From NCBI GenBank assembly GCA_019116025.1, contig DXCM01000038.1, positions 1 through 43,693 of the forward strand: 43,693 nt of DNA, given 5' to 3'. The stretch comes from Candidatus Companilactobacillus pullicola. GTDB taxonomy: Bacteria; Bacillota; Bacilli; Lactobacillales; Lactobacillaceae. The stretch's first letter is position 1; the number at the start of each line of letters is the position of its first letter. Shown here in pieces: positions 1 to 6,985 of the stretch. The position numbers and the translations under genes are program-made. Below the pieces are notes generated by a model. That model was not told the DNA's origin. It ran no database searches and saw nothing but the letters and a program-made list of their open reading frames with translations.

Positions 1-70
1 ATTGGTTAAGAGCGTGTGAACGTTTGTTACCGAACACTGTTTTACGGCCTGTAATAATATCTTTTGCCAT
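1..70 (-). CDS. rpmB: 50S ribosomal protein L28 (partial, N-terminal part only)
   Basis: The minus strand from 70 reads M-A-K-D-I-I-T-G-R-K-T-V-F-G-N-K-R-S-H-A-L-N-Q, the typical start of bacterial L28, a small protein of the large ribosomal subunit. Only 23 codons are inside the window; the rest lies beyond base 1. A strong ribosome binding site (AAAGGAGG on the minus strand) precedes the ATG by about 8 bases. It is divergent from yloU-fakA, as in many Lactobacillales and Bacilli, and has its own promoter at 121-149. The identity is secure despite the truncation by the window edge. Confidence 0.93.
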   Translation of the reverse strand, partial: MAKDIITGRKTVFGNKRSHALNQ

Positions 71-120
71 GGGACCGACCTCCTTTGGCTACATGTTTTT
101 CTTTAAAATATCACCTGACT

Positions 121-149
121 AATTTACCATAACCAAGAAATGAAATCAA
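121..149 (-). promoter_or_regulatory. Predicted sigma-A promoter of rpmB
   Basis: On the minus strand TTGATT (144-149) is followed after exactly 17 bases by TAAATT (121-126). The rpmB ATG lies about 50 bases downstream. This is read from the sequence only. Confidence 0.6.
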
Positions 150-191
150 TAGACTAATTGTGTAATAATAGAGTTTAATATAGTTTATTTC

Positions 192-220
192 TTTAATTCG
201 AAATGTTGCTATGATAAAAT
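192..220 (+). promoter_or_regulatory. Possible promoter of yloU-fakA
   Basis: TTTAAT (192-197), 17 bases, then TAAAAT (215-220); an overlapping TATGAT at 210-215 is an alternative -10. The yloU start codon is about 48 bases further on. Both hexamers are imperfect, so the exact position is uncertain. Confidence 0.4.
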
Positions 221-267
221 TTTAATGTTTATTATAGCTTAGGTCCAAAGAATAGGAGGATCCAGAA

Positions 268-636
268 ATGGCAGTTACAATAAAAACAAAACATGGTGAA
301 ATTGAAATTTCAACAAATACTGTTGCAACAATCGTTGGTGGAGCTGCTTCTGATATCTACGGTATTGTAGGTATGGCAAGCAAAAATCAATTGCGTGATG
401 GCATGAATACGATCTTAAACCGTGAAGACTTTTCTAGAGGCATAGTTATTCATCAAGAAGATGGTAAACTAGCCGTTGATGTCTATATAATTGTTGGATA
501 TGGAATTAAAATATCCGAAGTAGCAAGAAATTTAAAAGAAAAAGTAAAATATAACCTAGAAACAATGCTAGGAACACCAGCCGGCACTGTTAACATCTAC
601 GTTCAAGGTATTAAAGTTCTAGATGATATTGAATAG
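268..636 (+). CDS. yloU: Asp23/Gls24 family protein YloU
   Basis: A 122-residue protein of the Asp23/Gls24 (DUF322) family, small soluble proteins of Gram-positive bacteria linked to envelope stress and alkaline shock. The sequence shows the usual pattern: a short beta-rich start, the segment VATIVGGAASDIYGIVGMA near residue 20, and a C-terminal VNIYVQGIKV strand. The start has a good AGGAGG site about 8 bases upstream. It lies 25 bases before fakA, the conserved yloU-yloV pair, which suggests a shared transcript and a role tied to membrane lipid homeostasis. The exact biochemical function of the family is not established. Confidence 0.88.
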   Translation: MAVTIKTKHGEIEISTNTVATIVGGAASDIYGIVGMASKNQLRDGMNTILNREDFSRGIVIHQEDGKLAVDVYIIVGYGIKISEVARNLKEKVKYNLETMLGTPAGTVNIYVQGIKVLDDIE

Positions 637-661
637 GTAAAGCTGGTTGGAGGGGAAACTT

Positions 662-2350
662 TTGAGCAAAGAATTAATTACAAAAAAAGAATTTTCAGAT
701 ATGGTGCGTGTTGCATCGCACAGACTTGAAAAAAATGCTAAGTTTGTAAATTCGTTGAATGTCTTTCCGGTTCCTGATGGCGATACCGGAACTAATATGA
801 GTTTAACAATTCAGAGTGGTTTTAAAGCCGTTAACGAATCAGAAAGTGAAAATGTTGGTGTCCTTGGTAAAGCTTTAGCAAAGGGACTCTTGATGGGTGC
901 TCGTGGTAACTCAGGTGTTATCACATCACAAATTTTCCGTGGATTTTCAAAGAGTATCGAAGATAAAGATGCCTTGACAGCAATGGATTTAGCTAAAGCT
1001 TTTGACGATGGTGTTAAGACAGCCTATAAAGCTGTTATGAAGCCAGTTGAAGGAACAATTTTGACTGTTGCCAGATATGGTGCTGAAGCTGCTATGAAAA
1101 AGGTTGAAAGCACTAATGACACTATTGAAATTTTGCAAGCTGTTGTAGAAGGTGCCAAAGTTGGACTAGAAAAAACACCATCATTACTTCCCGTATTGAA
1201 GGAAGTCGGTGTAGTTGATTCTGGTGGTCAAGGATTAGTTTTCATTTATGAGGGCTTTTTAGAAGGCCTTAGTGGTCAAACAAGCAGTGACGAAGAATAT
1301 GTTCCTGATGAAAAAGATATGAGTGAAATGGTTAATGCAAGTCATCACCAATCAGCTCAAGGACAATTCAACACTGACGATATTGAAAATGGTTACTGTA
1401 CTGAAATGATGGTTGAACTAGGAGATAATCCTACTTCAGACGAAAAATTTGATAATGAGAAATTACGTAGTTATTTGGATACGATTGGTGATTCACTAAT
1501 TTGTGTTTCTGATGATGAAGTAGTTAAAGTTCACGTCCATACTAATTATCCTTATAAAGTTTGGGAAGCTGGACGTAAGTACGGTTCATTATCAAAAATT
1601 AAAATTGATAATATGAGACTTCAACACGAAACAATTGTTGAAGAAGATGAACCAATTGAAGATGCCCCAGCACCTAAAGAAGAACAAAAACAAGTTGACT
1701 ATGCTGTAATTGCTGTTTCTTCAGGTGCAGGTTTGGCTAAATTGTTCGAAAGTTTAGGAGTAACTAATATCATTAGTGGTGGACAAACAATGAATCCATC
1801 GACAAATGATATTGTTGACGCTATTAATAAATCAAATGCTAAGCGAGCTCTTGTTTTACCAAACAACGGTAATATCATTATGGCAGCTAAACAAGCAGTT
1901 GATTTAGTGGATATTCCAGTTGCTATTGTTGGAACAAAGACGATTTCACAAGGAATGACAGCTATGCTCTCATTTAATCCGGAATCTGATTTGGAAGATA
2001 ATAAAGAAAATATGGAAGACTCCTTAGACACAGTTAAGAGTGGCCAAATTACACAAGCCATTCGTGATACTGAAATTGATGGTTTAAAGATTACCAAAGG
2101 TCATTATATGGGAATCGTTGACGGTAAGATCTTAGTTGATGATGCTGATATTATTGCTGGTACTGAAAAGATGTTGGACGAAATGATTGATGAGGATAGT
2201 GAAGTTATCACTATTTTAGTTGGTCAAGACGGAAATGCTGATGATGCTCAAAAAGTTGCCGATTACTTGGACGACAAGTATGACGATCTTGAAACAGAGA
2301 TCCATCAAGGTGACCAACCAGTTTATCCATATTTGATTTCGGTTGAATAA
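662..2350 (+). CDS. fakA: Fatty acid kinase catalytic subunit FakA (DAK2 domain, YloV)
   Basis: FakA phosphorylates fatty acids held by a FakB carrier, feeding acyl-phosphate to PlsX/PlsY for phospholipid synthesis. The N-terminal DAK2 kinase domain shows PVPDGDTGTNMS (about residues 36-47), whose aspartates bind Mg-ATP, and LLMGARGNSGVI near residue 80. A middle domain and a C-terminal DegV-like (YloV) domain complete the usual length: 562 residues. I place the start at the TTG at 662, because GGAGGGG at 649-655 lies six bases before it; an upstream in-frame TTG at 647 would put this site inside the gene. It follows yloU closely and is ended by a hairpin at 2356-2399. plsX, which works in the same pathway, lies two genes downstream. 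Confidence 0.93.
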   Translation: MSKELITKKEFSDMVRVASHRLEKNAKFVNSLNVFPVPDGDTGTNMSLTIQSGFKAVNESESENVGVLGKALAKGLLMGARGNSGVITSQIFRGFSKSIEDKDALTAMDLAKAFDDGVKTAYKAVMKPVEGTILTVARYGAEAAMKKVESTNDTIEILQAVVEGAKVGLEKTPSLLPVLKEVGVVDSGGQGLVFIYEGFLEGLSGQTSSDEEYVPDEKDMSEMVNASHHQSAQGQFNTDDIENGYCTEMMVELGDNPTSDEKFDNEKLRSYLDTIGDSLICVSDDEVVKVHVHTNYPYKVWEAGRKYGSLSKIKIDNMRLQHETIVEEDEPIEDAPAPKEEQKQVDYAVIAVSSGAGLAKLFESLGVTNIISGGQTMNPSTNDIVDAINKSNAKRALVLPNNGNIIMAAKQAVDLVDIPVAIVGTKTISQGMTAMLSFNPESDLEDNKENMEDSLDTVKSGQITQAIRDTEIDGLKITKGHYMGIVDGKILVDDADIIAGTEKMLDEMIDEDSEVITILVGQDGNADDAQKVADYLDDKYDDLETEIHQGDQPVYPYLISVE

Positions 2351-2355
2351 AAATA

Positions 2356-2399
2356 AAGGAGGCAATGATGAAACGTTTGTTTTGTCATGCCTCTTTTAA
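2356..2399 (+). terminator. Hairpin between fakA and recG, probably a weak terminator or attenuator
   Basis: The arm around AAAGGAGGCA (2356-2365) pairs with TGCCTCTTT (2387-2396, one bulged G), followed by TTTTAATT. It stands just after the fakA stop. The 5' arm contains a perfect ribosome binding site, so it may do more than terminate (see the small reading frame at 2368). Confidence 0.5.
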
Positions 2400-2433
2400 T
2401 TCCATAAAAGAAGGGGGAAATTATGGATCTTAG
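2368..2433 (+). CDS. Possible 21-residue leader peptide overlapping the recG start
   Basis: A short frame starts at ATG 2368 (a second ATG is at 2365) immediately after an ideal AAAGGAGG site, and ends with TAG at 2431-2433, 11 bases inside recG. The peptide would begin MKRLFCHASFN. Its ribosome binding site and start lie in the hairpin at 2356-2399, so translation of this frame could open the hairpin and couple to recG. No family match is known to me; it may be a chance frame. Confidence 0.3.
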   Translation: MKRLFCHASFNSIKEGGNYGS

Positions 2434-4459
2434 GAAAGTATCATTGGCAACTTTGCCAGGGGTAGGTCCTAAACGCTTAGAGTCGTTACAATCGTTAGGA
2501 ATCGAAAATATCTATGATTTATTGTTTTATTTTCCTTTTCGATATGAGGATATGGAAGCTAAATCATTGGATGAAGCCGTTGATCAGGAGAAAATTCTCT
2601 TAAAAGGCGTTGTTGCCAGTGATCCGGTAGTTTTTCGATTTGGTTACAAAAAAAATCGTTTGAATGTTCGAATCTTAGTTGAAAATGAATCTATCATGGT
2701 GACATTTTTTAATCAGCCATGGCTAAAGGACAAATTTGAAACGGGTAATGATATAGCTGTTTATGGTAAGTGGAATCAGAATCGACGGGCCTTGACTGGT
2801 ATTAAGGTAATTGATGTAAATAATGATGATTCAATCGATTCGGTCTATTCGGTTAATAAAAATATTCACCAGAAGACGTTAATTAATTTAATAAAATTGG
2901 CTTTTGAAAAGTATCATGATCAAATCGATACTGTAGTGCCAGAATTCTTACGGGAAAAGTATAAACTGTTGAATGACGAACAGATTGTTGCTGGAGTTCA
3001 TTTTCCTAAGGATGCAGAACAAAGTGATGAGGCCAGACGCAGCGCCAAGTTTCGCGAGTTTTTCTTGTTCCAGTGTGGGTTACAGAGTATTAAATTGAAT
3101 GACAATCAGGGTAACCTTGGAATAATCGAGGGTTATGATAAGAAATTTATTGATAAATTTGTTCAAGATTTGCCATTTACTTTAACGCCAGCTCAAGATC
3201 GAGTCGTCAAAGAAATATTGAGTGATATGGATTCAGATCATCACATGAATCGACTTTTGCAAGGGGATGTAGGTTCTGGGAAAACGATTGTTTCCGTTAT
3301 TGCGATGTTAGCTTCAGTTACAGCCGGCTTTCAGGCAGCAATTATGGCACCGACTGAAATTCTGGCTCAGCAACATTTTGATAAGATCAGTAAGTTGCTA
3401 GCACCTTTGAAGATTCGAACAGCTCTATTAACTGGATCACAGACGAAAAAAGAACATGATTTTATTACCAGTGATATTGCAGAAGGCAAAACTAATATTA
3501 TCGTGGGAACACATGCTTTGATTCAAGACAGTGTCGATTATAAAAATTTGGGACTGATCGTAATTGATGAGCAGCATCGTTTTGGTGTCAATCAACGAAA
3601 AGCTATGCGTGAAAAGGGTGAGAACCCCGATGTATTAGCAATGACAGCGACGCCGATTCCAAGAACTTTGGCAATCACTACTTATGGTGATATGGATGTT
3701 TCGAGGATTGACCAGTTGCCTGCAGGACGTAAAAAAATTGAGACCTATTGGATCAGAAGTCAGAAAATTGAGCAGATGTATCAGTTTGTTGACAAAGAGT
3801 TATCCACAGGTGCTCAGGTGTATGTAGTGACGCCACTGATTTCTGAATCAGAAAAAATGGATTTAAAAAATGCTGAATTGATTTATGATAAATTTACGGA
3901 GTTGTTTGGTAAGAAATATAAAATTGGGTTGTTACATGGACAAATGCCTAATGACCAAAAAGAAACAGTGATGAATGATTTTAGCGACAAAAAGATCGAT
4001 GTCCTAGTTTCAACGACGGTTATTGAAGTTGGAGTCGACGTCCCCAATGCTTCAGTGATGGTAATTTATGACGCTAACCGTTTTGGTTTATCACAGTTGC
4101 ACCAATTACGTGGTCGTGTTGGTCGTGGAGAAAAACAATCGTATTGCATTCTAATTGCCGATCCTAAAAATGAGACCGCTTTGGAACGTATGAAAATTCT
4201 GACTTCAACTAATGATGGTTTTGTGTTGGCTGAGGAAGATTTGAAAATGCGTGGTGCTGGTGATATGTTAGGTAATCGTCAGTCAGGTCTGCCGGAGTTT
4301 AAAGTGGGAAATCCGGTCAATGACATTAATATCCTTGAGGTGGCTCAAGAAGAGGCTCAGCGTCTGTTTGAAGATGAGAAGTTGATGAACAGTCCGGAGA
4401 CCAAAGTTTTAAAATCATTTATAAATGATGAGTTTGACCAATTAAATAATTTTGATTAG
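2423..4459 (+). CDS. recG: ATP-dependent DNA helicase RecG
   Basis: RecG remodels stalled replication forks and branched recombination intermediates, acting on cytoplasmic DNA as a monomer. The 678-residue product has an N-terminal wedge (OB-fold) domain, then superfamily 2 helicase motifs: QGDVGSGKT (Walker A, about residues 280-288), APTEILAQQH (Ia), DEQH (about 382-385, motif II), TATPIPRT (III), and the C-terminal QLRGRVGRGE with ADPKNETALERM typical of the TRG region. The length is normal for the family. GGGGG lies seven bases before the ATG. plsX begins 12 bases after the stop, so the genes are probably cotranscribed. Confidence 0.96.
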   Translation: MDLRKVSLATLPGVGPKRLESLQSLGIENIYDLLFYFPFRYEDMEAKSLDEAVDQEKILLKGVVASDPVVFRFGYKKNRLNVRILVENESIMVTFFNQPWLKDKFETGNDIAVYGKWNQNRRALTGIKVIDVNNDDSIDSVYSVNKNIHQKTLINLIKLAFEKYHDQIDTVVPEFLREKYKLLNDEQIVAGVHFPKDAEQSDEARRSAKFREFFLFQCGLQSIKLNDNQGNLGIIEGYDKKFIDKFVQDLPFTLTPAQDRVVKEILSDMDSDHHMNRLLQGDVGSGKTIVSVIAMLASVTAGFQAAIMAPTEILAQQHFDKISKLLAPLKIRTALLTGSQTKKEHDFITSDIAEGKTNIIVGTHALIQDSVDYKNLGLIVIDEQHRFGVNQRKAMREKGENPDVLAMTATPIPRTLAITTYGDMDVSRIDQLPAGRKKIETYWIRSQKIEQMYQFVDKELSTGAQVYVVTPLISESEKMDLKNAELIYDKFTELFGKKYKIGLLHGQMPNDQKETVMNDFSDKKIDVLVSTTVIEVGVDVPNASVMVIYDANRFGLSQLHQLRGRVGRGEKQSYCILIADPKNETALERMKILTSTNDGFVLAEEDLKMRGAGDMLGNRQSGLPEFKVGNPVNDINILEVAQEEAQRLFEDEKLMNSPETKVLKSFINDEFDQLNNFD

Positions 4460-4471
4460 TGAGGAAACAAA

Positions 4472-5476
4472 ATGAAAATAGCTGTAGATGCAATGGGTGG
4501 GGACAACGCTCCTCAAGTAATTGTTGAAGGTATTGAACAAGCACGAGATGAATGGAAGAATTTGGAATTTGTTCTCTATGGTGATGAAGAGAGAATTAAA
4601 CAATATTTGAAAAATGATGCCAGAATTTCTATCGTTCATACAGATGAAGAAATTCTAGGAACTGATGAACCAGTTAGAGCCATCCGTTCTAAAAAGAATG
4701 CTTCAATGGTTTTAGCTGCTAAATCAGTTAAAGATGGGGAAAACGATGCACTCTTTTCATTAGGTAACACCGGAGCTTTGTTGGCCGCTGGAATCTTTAT
4801 TGTCGGACGAATCAAACAAGTAGATCGTCCTGCCCTAATGCCAACTTTGCCAGTAACAAATTCTCCTTTAGGCGTTAATATTTTAGATGTTGGGGCCAAT
4901 GCTGAAGCAAAACCAAGCTATTTACAACAATGGGCCGTTATGGGTTCGATTTATGCTCATGATGTTAAAAAAATTGATAAACCTCGTATCGCTTTGTTGA
5001 ACAATGGTACTGAATATGACAAGGGTGATACTTTACATAAAGAGGCCTATCAATTATTGAAAAATACTGAAGGTATTAACTTTATTGGTAACGTTGAATC
5101 CAATAATATTTTAGCCGGTGTAGCTGATGTCATCGTTACAGACGGATTCACTGGAAATGCAGCTTTAAAAGCTACTGAAGGAACAGCTACGATTCTTTTG
5201 AGTGAATTGAAAGATGCCTTGCTAAATAATGGTATTTTTACTAAAATGGGTGCAGCTATCGTTTCACCGTCATTAAAGGGATTGAAGAAGATGTTTGATA
5301 CATCTCAAGCTGGGGGAGCTGTCTTACTCGGATTGAAGTCGCCAGTGATTAAAGCACATGGTGCCGCAGATGCCAAGACAGTCTTTTATACAGTTAAGCA
5401 AATTAATGATATGCTACAAAACGATACAATTAATAAAGCAAATAAGTATTTTGAAAAAATGAGTACGGAAAAATAA
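4472..5476 (+). CDS. plsX: Phosphate acyltransferase PlsX
   Basis: PlsX converts acyl-ACP and phosphate to acyl-phosphate, the donor for PlsY in phosphatidic acid synthesis; it is a peripheral membrane enzyme. The 334-residue protein starts with the signature AVDAMGGDNAPQ and contains SLGNTGALLAAG, NILDVGANAE and DGFTGNAALKATEG, all typical of the family. A GAGGAAA site precedes the ATG. The gene sits between recG and acpP, with acpP starting 11 bases after its stop. That context fits its use of acyl-ACP and of acyl-phosphate made by FakA upstream. Confidence 0.96.
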   Translation: MKIAVDAMGGDNAPQVIVEGIEQARDEWKNLEFVLYGDEERIKQYLKNDARISIVHTDEEILGTDEPVRAIRSKKNASMVLAAKSVKDGENDALFSLGNTGALLAAGIFIVGRIKQVDRPALMPTLPVTNSPLGVNILDVGANAEAKPSYLQQWAVMGSIYAHDVKKIDKPRIALLNNGTEYDKGDTLHKEAYQLLKNTEGINFIGNVESNNILAGVADVIVTDGFTGNAALKATEGTATILLSELKDALLNNGIFTKMGAAIVSPSLKGLKKMFDTSQAGGAVLLGLKSPVIKAHGAADAKTVFYTVKQINDMLQNDTINKANKYFEKMSTEK

Positions 5477-5487
5477 GGAGAAACTCC

Positions 5488-5730
5488 ATGACAGAACAAG
5501 AAGTTTTTGACAAAATTGTTTCATTGATCGCTGATAAATTTGAAGTTGAACCATCAACAATTACAAAAGAAACATCATTCACTAAGGATCTTGACGCTGA
5601 CTCAATTGACTTAGTTGAGTTTGTACTTGAACTAGAAGATGCCTTCGGTTCAGAGATTCCAGATGACGATGCAGAAAAAATCACAACAGTCGGTGAAGCA
5701 GTTACTTATATTTCTTCACATCAAAAATAA
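5488..5730 (+). CDS. acpP: Acyl carrier protein
   Basis: An 80-residue acidic carrier protein. The phosphopantetheine attachment serine is Ser39 in the motif DADSIDLVE. The product carries growing or finished acyl chains for fatty-acid synthesis and for PlsX. The length and the four-helix pattern are normal, and AAGGAG precedes the ATG by six bases. Lactobacilli often have a second acyl carrier protein in the fab cluster, so this copy may serve phospholipid synthesis; that is inference. Its 3' side runs directly into the structured non-coding gap. Confidence 0.95.
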   Translation: MTEQEVFDKIVSLIADKFEVEPSTITKETSFTKDLDADSIDLVEFVLELEDAFGSEIPDDDAEKITTVGEAVTYISSHQK

Positions 5731-5947
5731 TGTTTTAAATTAGGTTGTGACGTAAGTATGTTCATCGACAGTAGGAAATCTGTTGGCCAATGAAACATGG
5801 TGGACATGGCCTGAAGCTAATAATTTTGCACTTTGTATAAAATTGATCTCCAAGCTTGGGCTTCTACGGATCCACAGATTTATTACTACCGCCTGTATTT
5901 TCGGTTCTAATATTGTTTGTTGAAATTGCAGTATTTAAAGATGTTAT

Positions 5948-5977
5948 TTTACTAGCTGGCAATTTTAGAAGTATATA
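5948..5977 (+). promoter_or_regulatory. Possible internal promoter for the 3' half of the structured RNA
   Basis: TTTACT (5948-5953), 18 bases, TATATA (5972-5977). Each hexamer matches consensus at four of six positions. A start near 5984 would give a roughly 235-base RNA containing the module at 5999-6148 and the terminator. Weak evidence. Confidence 0.25.
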
Positions 5978-6193
5978 AATATACAGAGCAAAACATTAGT
6001 CTGGAGCAGCAAGTTCGATTGGGTCTCAGCCGTGAAATTTTTCTTGGTGGGTTTCCCACCTAGAAAAAGACCTGTATTTGAGACAATTGTGAATTTTAAT
6101 TGGCTCAAATCAGCGTCCACAGCGTTCCAGACCAATCGAATTTGTTGCGGAAGACGGCAATAGAACCACTCTTAACAACCTAATTAGGAAGCA

Positions 6194-6220
6194 AATAAGG
6201 CCACGAGGTCTTATTTTTTT
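6194..6220 (+). terminator. Rho-independent terminator after the structured RNA
   Basis: AATAAGGCC (6194-6202) pairs with GGTCTTATT (6207-6215) around the loop ACGA, with one G-U pair, followed by a run of T to 6220. It separates the acpP side from rnc. Confidence 0.85.
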
Positions 6221-6251
6221 ATCCAGATAATTATTTACGATAAAAGTTTAG

Positions 6252-6257
6252 TATAAT
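6252..6257 (+). promoter_or_regulatory. Possible -10 of the rnc promoter
   Basis: A perfect TATAAT lies 26 bases before the rnc start codon and downstream of the terminator at 6194-6220. No good -35 is seen at 17 bases (ATTATT). Confidence 0.4.
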
Positions 6258-6283
6258 TAATATTATTGGAAAGGGGACACGTT

Positions 6284-6973
6284 ATGTTAGATCCGAAATT
6301 CTTAGAGTTTTTAGATGAGAAGTATGGAATCAAGTTTAACGATAAAAGACTCGTAGAAAGAGCTATGACACATTCGTCATTTGATAATGAGCACAAGGAG
6401 TTAGGTATTGGTGATTATGAACGTTTGGAATTTTTGGGAGATGCGGTCCTAGAAATCAACATTTCTCGTTACCTATTCAAAAAATATCCAGAATTACCCG
6501 AGGGTAAATTAACAAGACTAAGATCCGATATTGTTAGAACCGACAGTTTTGCTCGTTTTGCTAAAGAAATCAATATTGATAAATACCTTTTAATTGGAAA
6601 AGGTGAAGAAAAACAAGGAGCTCGTCAAAGACATACTTTACTAGAAGATATCTTTGAGGCCTTTAATGGTGCTCTGTATTTGGATCAAGGCAACGAAGTA
6701 GTTAATGAGTTCTTGAAGAAAGTCGTTTATCCACATATCGACTCGGGTGAATTTTCTGAAGATACTGATTTTAAGACTCATTTACAAGAAAGATTGCAAC
6801 AATCAGGCGAAGTTGAAATTGATTATAAAGTAATCGACGAAGAGGGACCTGATCATGATAAGAAATTTAAAGTGGAATTAATTGCTAATGGCAAGATCTT
6901 GTCCAAGGGCCTTGGATATAGTAAGAAGCACGCCGAACAAATGGCAGCCAAAAGAGCATTAGAAGAATTATAG
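6284..6973 (+). CDS. rnc: Ribonuclease III
   Basis: RNase III cuts double-stranded RNA, including rRNA precursors and structured mRNAs, as a cytoplasmic homodimer. The catalytic domain carries the signature ERLEFLGDAVLE (residues 46-57, with the metal-binding acidic residues); a second acidic cluster is LLEDIFEAFNGALYLD near residue 125. A double-stranded RNA binding domain follows from about residue 155, ending in KKHAEQMAAKRALEEL. The ATG at 6284 is chosen because GGAAAGGGG lies just before it, giving 229 residues, the usual length. An in-frame TTG at 6266 is less likely. smc starts 12 bases after the stop. The strong RNA fold directly upstream could be a substrate, which is only a conjecture. 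Confidence 0.96.
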   Translation: MLDPKFLEFLDEKYGIKFNDKRLVERAMTHSSFDNEHKELGIGDYERLEFLGDAVLEINISRYLFKKYPELPEGKLTRLRSDIVRTDSFARFAKEINIDKYLLIGKGEEKQGARQRHTLLEDIFEAFNGALYLDQGNEVVNEFLKKVVYPHIDSGEFSEDTDFKTHLQERLQQSGEVEIDYKVIDEEGPDHDKKFKVELIANGKILSKGLGYSKKHAEQMAAKRALEEL

Positions 6974-6985
6974 GAGTTTTAGTTT

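Larger units (their letters stand above)
5738..6220 (+). ncRNA. Candidate large structured RNA of unknown family between acpP and rnc
   Basis: This gap holds no credible gene but many base-pairing elements. An 11-bp perfect closing stem joins 5738-5748 (AATTAGGTTGT) to 6175-6185. Inside it are hairpins at 5766-5785, 5786-5810 and 5822-5844, the last enclosed by GAAGC/GCTTC at 5813-5817/5860-5864. A larger module fills 5999-6148: a 17-bp helix (6006-6022 with 6132-6148, including G-U pairs), GTCTCA/TGAGAC (6023-6028/6079-6084) and a stem-loop at 6038-6068. An intrinsic terminator follows at 6194-6220. I looked for the hallmarks of RNase P, tmRNA, SRP RNA, 6S RNA and T-box leaders and found none. 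ROOL or another ornate RNA class cannot be excluded. No clear promoter lies at its 5' end, so it may be part of the acpP transcript, or start at the weak promoter near 5948-5977. Confidence 0.55.

Noticed and set aside
1699..2097. 132-codon frame on the minus strand inside fakA
   Set aside because: Shadow of the fakA reading frame. It has no ribosome binding site, and its Ser/Ile-rich composition is typical of antisense frames in AT-rich genes.
6017..6027. tRNA-like T-loop (TTCGATT)
   Set aside because: The flanking bases do not pair as a T stem and no acceptor or anticodon arm can be drawn. No tRNA gene was seen in the window.
5731..6190. RNase P RNA, tmRNA, SRP RNA, 6S RNA or T-box leader in the acpP-rnc gap
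   Set aside because: The type B RNase P core (GAGGAAAGTCC, ACAGAAA), a tmRNA tag frame, the SRP tip GGAAGGAAGCA and the T-box AGGGTGG-ACCGCG were looked for and not found. The 6S layout with an open central bubble is not matched.
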